Shown here: piece by piece, positions 6,635 to 7,492 of the stretch
Layout: each line of letters begins with the position of its first letter
How positions within the stretch are numbered: position 1 is the stretch's first letter
From: Chryseobacterium gleum
Lineage (GTDB): Bacteria > Bacteroidota > Bacteroidia > UBA10329
Assembly: GCA_945874195.1 (NCBI GenBank)
Contig: CAMCFW010000094.1
Coordinates: forward strand, 1-7,492
Length of the DNA: 7,492 nt
Direction of reading: 5' to 3'
The notes under the pieces: model-generated
The model's database searches: none
Seen by the model: the letters and a program-made list of their open reading frames with translations, nothing else
What the model was told of the DNA's origin: nothing
Program-made: the position numbers and the translations under genes

Positions 6635-7492
6635 CTAAAGGAACATAGCCAAATTGTAAACTGCAAGGCTCGAAATGTAGGCCAGCCCCGTCATCACCAA
6701 TAGCTGAATGAGCGGCCATTTCCAAGTTCCGGTCTCGGTTTTGACCACCGCCAATGTGCTCATGCATTGCATCGCGAAGGCGTAAAAGACCAACAAGGAA
6801 AGTCCGAATGGAAGGTCATAAATCGGCTTTCCCGTCTTTTGGTTCACCTGCGATTGCATCTTCTCCCTTATCGAATCAGGCCCGTTCCCGTTATCGCCCA
6901 AGCTATAGATGGTTGCCATGGTGCCAACGAAAACTTCGCGGGCGGCAAACGATGTGATAAGGCCGATACCGATCTTCCAGTCGAAGCCCAGCGGTTCTAT
7001 CACAGGGTGGATGGAATGGCCCAAGATACCGATGTATGAATTCTCGAGCAGTTCGGCCTGCTTCTGTGCTTGGGTCAATGTGCTATCTGTATGTGCGTAT
7101 TTCTGTTCGATGGCTTCCATCCGCTGGCTCGGGCCATAGCTTGCGCCCAACCAAAGCAAAACCGAAACGAAGACGATGATCTTGCCCGCGCTGGTGACAA
7201 ACTGACTCACCTTGCGCCAGATCTCCATCAGCACATTGCTCAACTTGGGAACGCGATAATCCGGCAGTTCCAGAAGAAAATGGCTGTCGGAACTCGCAGG
7301 AATGAACCTGTTCAACACCAATGAAAAGCCGAGGGCGGCCATGAGCCCCAACAGATACATGGCAAGCAAAGTGAGCCCCTGATAAGGCGATGGAATGACC
7401 AACGCGATGAGCAACGCATACACCGGCAAGCGTGCCGAACAGCTCATGAACGGGGTGATCATAATGGTAAGCAGGCGTTCCTTCCGGTCGGA
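6635..7492 (-). CDS. feoB: Ferrous iron transporter FeoB, C-terminal part (5' truncated by window edge)
   Basis: The frame is open to the right edge, so 285 residues of the C-terminal membrane domain are visible. The ATG at 7462 is internal and not a start. Numbered from the edge, PFMSCSARLPVY (14-25) and SFAAREVFVGTMATIY (181-196) are the two gate motifs typical of FeoB, and MQCMSTLAVV followed by TGTWKWP (241-260) is the usual ending. Hydrophobic segments at about 22-60, 98-118, 171-197, 229-250 and 259-284 are likely membrane spans. The loop at about 121-152 is charged. FeoB imports Fe2+ across the inner membrane with help from an N-terminal G-protein domain, which lies outside the window, as would any feoA. 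The stop TAG (6637-6635) is 3 bases before the sprT-like start. Confidence 0.96.
   Translation of the reverse strand, partial: SDRKERLLTIMITPFMSCSARLPVYALLIALVIPSPYQGLTLLAMYLLGLMAALGFSLVLNRFIPASSDSHFLLELPDYRVPKLSNVLMEIWRKVSQFVTSAGKIIVFVSVLLWLGASYGPSQRMEAIEQKYAHTDSTLTQAQKQAELLENSYIGILGHSIHPVIEPLGFDWKIGIGLITSFAAREVFVGTMATIYSLGDNGNGPDSIREKMQSQVNQKTGKPIYDLPFGLSLLVFYAFAMQCMSTLAVVKTETGTWKWPLIQLLVMTGLAYISSLAVYNLAMFL

Overview
This window looks like ordinary chromosome from a member of the Bacteroidota, probably in or near the Flavobacteriales. Three things point there: a secreted protein ends in a type IX secretion (T9SS) sorting domain, the best promoter has the Bacteroidota form TTTG-N19-TAnnTTTG, and the core proteins (FumC, ManC, SprT-like, FeoB) have the short forms I associate with that phylum. 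Base composition is moderate and even by eye. I see no tRNA, rRNA, CRISPR array, insertion sequence or phage gene.

Layout. On the + strand, bases 3-110 are the tail of an unrecognised gene, followed after 3 bases and in the same frame by an ArsC-family reductase with a TTG start (114-452). Converging on it from the - strand are a small membrane protein (455-619) and, upstream of that, a signal-peptide-bearing LpqC/PHB-depolymerase-type esterase with a T9SS C-terminus (678-1823). A divergent promoter region (1824-1930) separates the esterase from fumC on the + strand (1931-3322). Bases 3323-3595 hold no gene I can support. The rest is a - strand series, read from the right edge leftwards: the C-terminal part of feoB (7492-6635), an sprT-like gene (6631-6020), a fold-type I PLP aminotransferase (5967-4684) and manC (4687-3596).

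Function. The gene set is mostly housekeeping: fumarate hydratase in the TCA cycle, GDP-mannose supply for surface glycans, ferrous iron uptake, amino-group transfer, and a thiol-dependent ArsC/Spx-family protein. The esterase is the one protein clearly meant for the cell surface or exterior. Spacing suggests tight units: feoB and sprT are 3 bases apart, and the aminotransferase and manC overlap by 4 bases (ATGA), so their translation is probably coupled. I found no convincing new multi-gene system. The points worth a second look are start-site choices, a small membrane gene with its own apparent promoter, the T9SS esterase, and the shared-frame junction before arsC.
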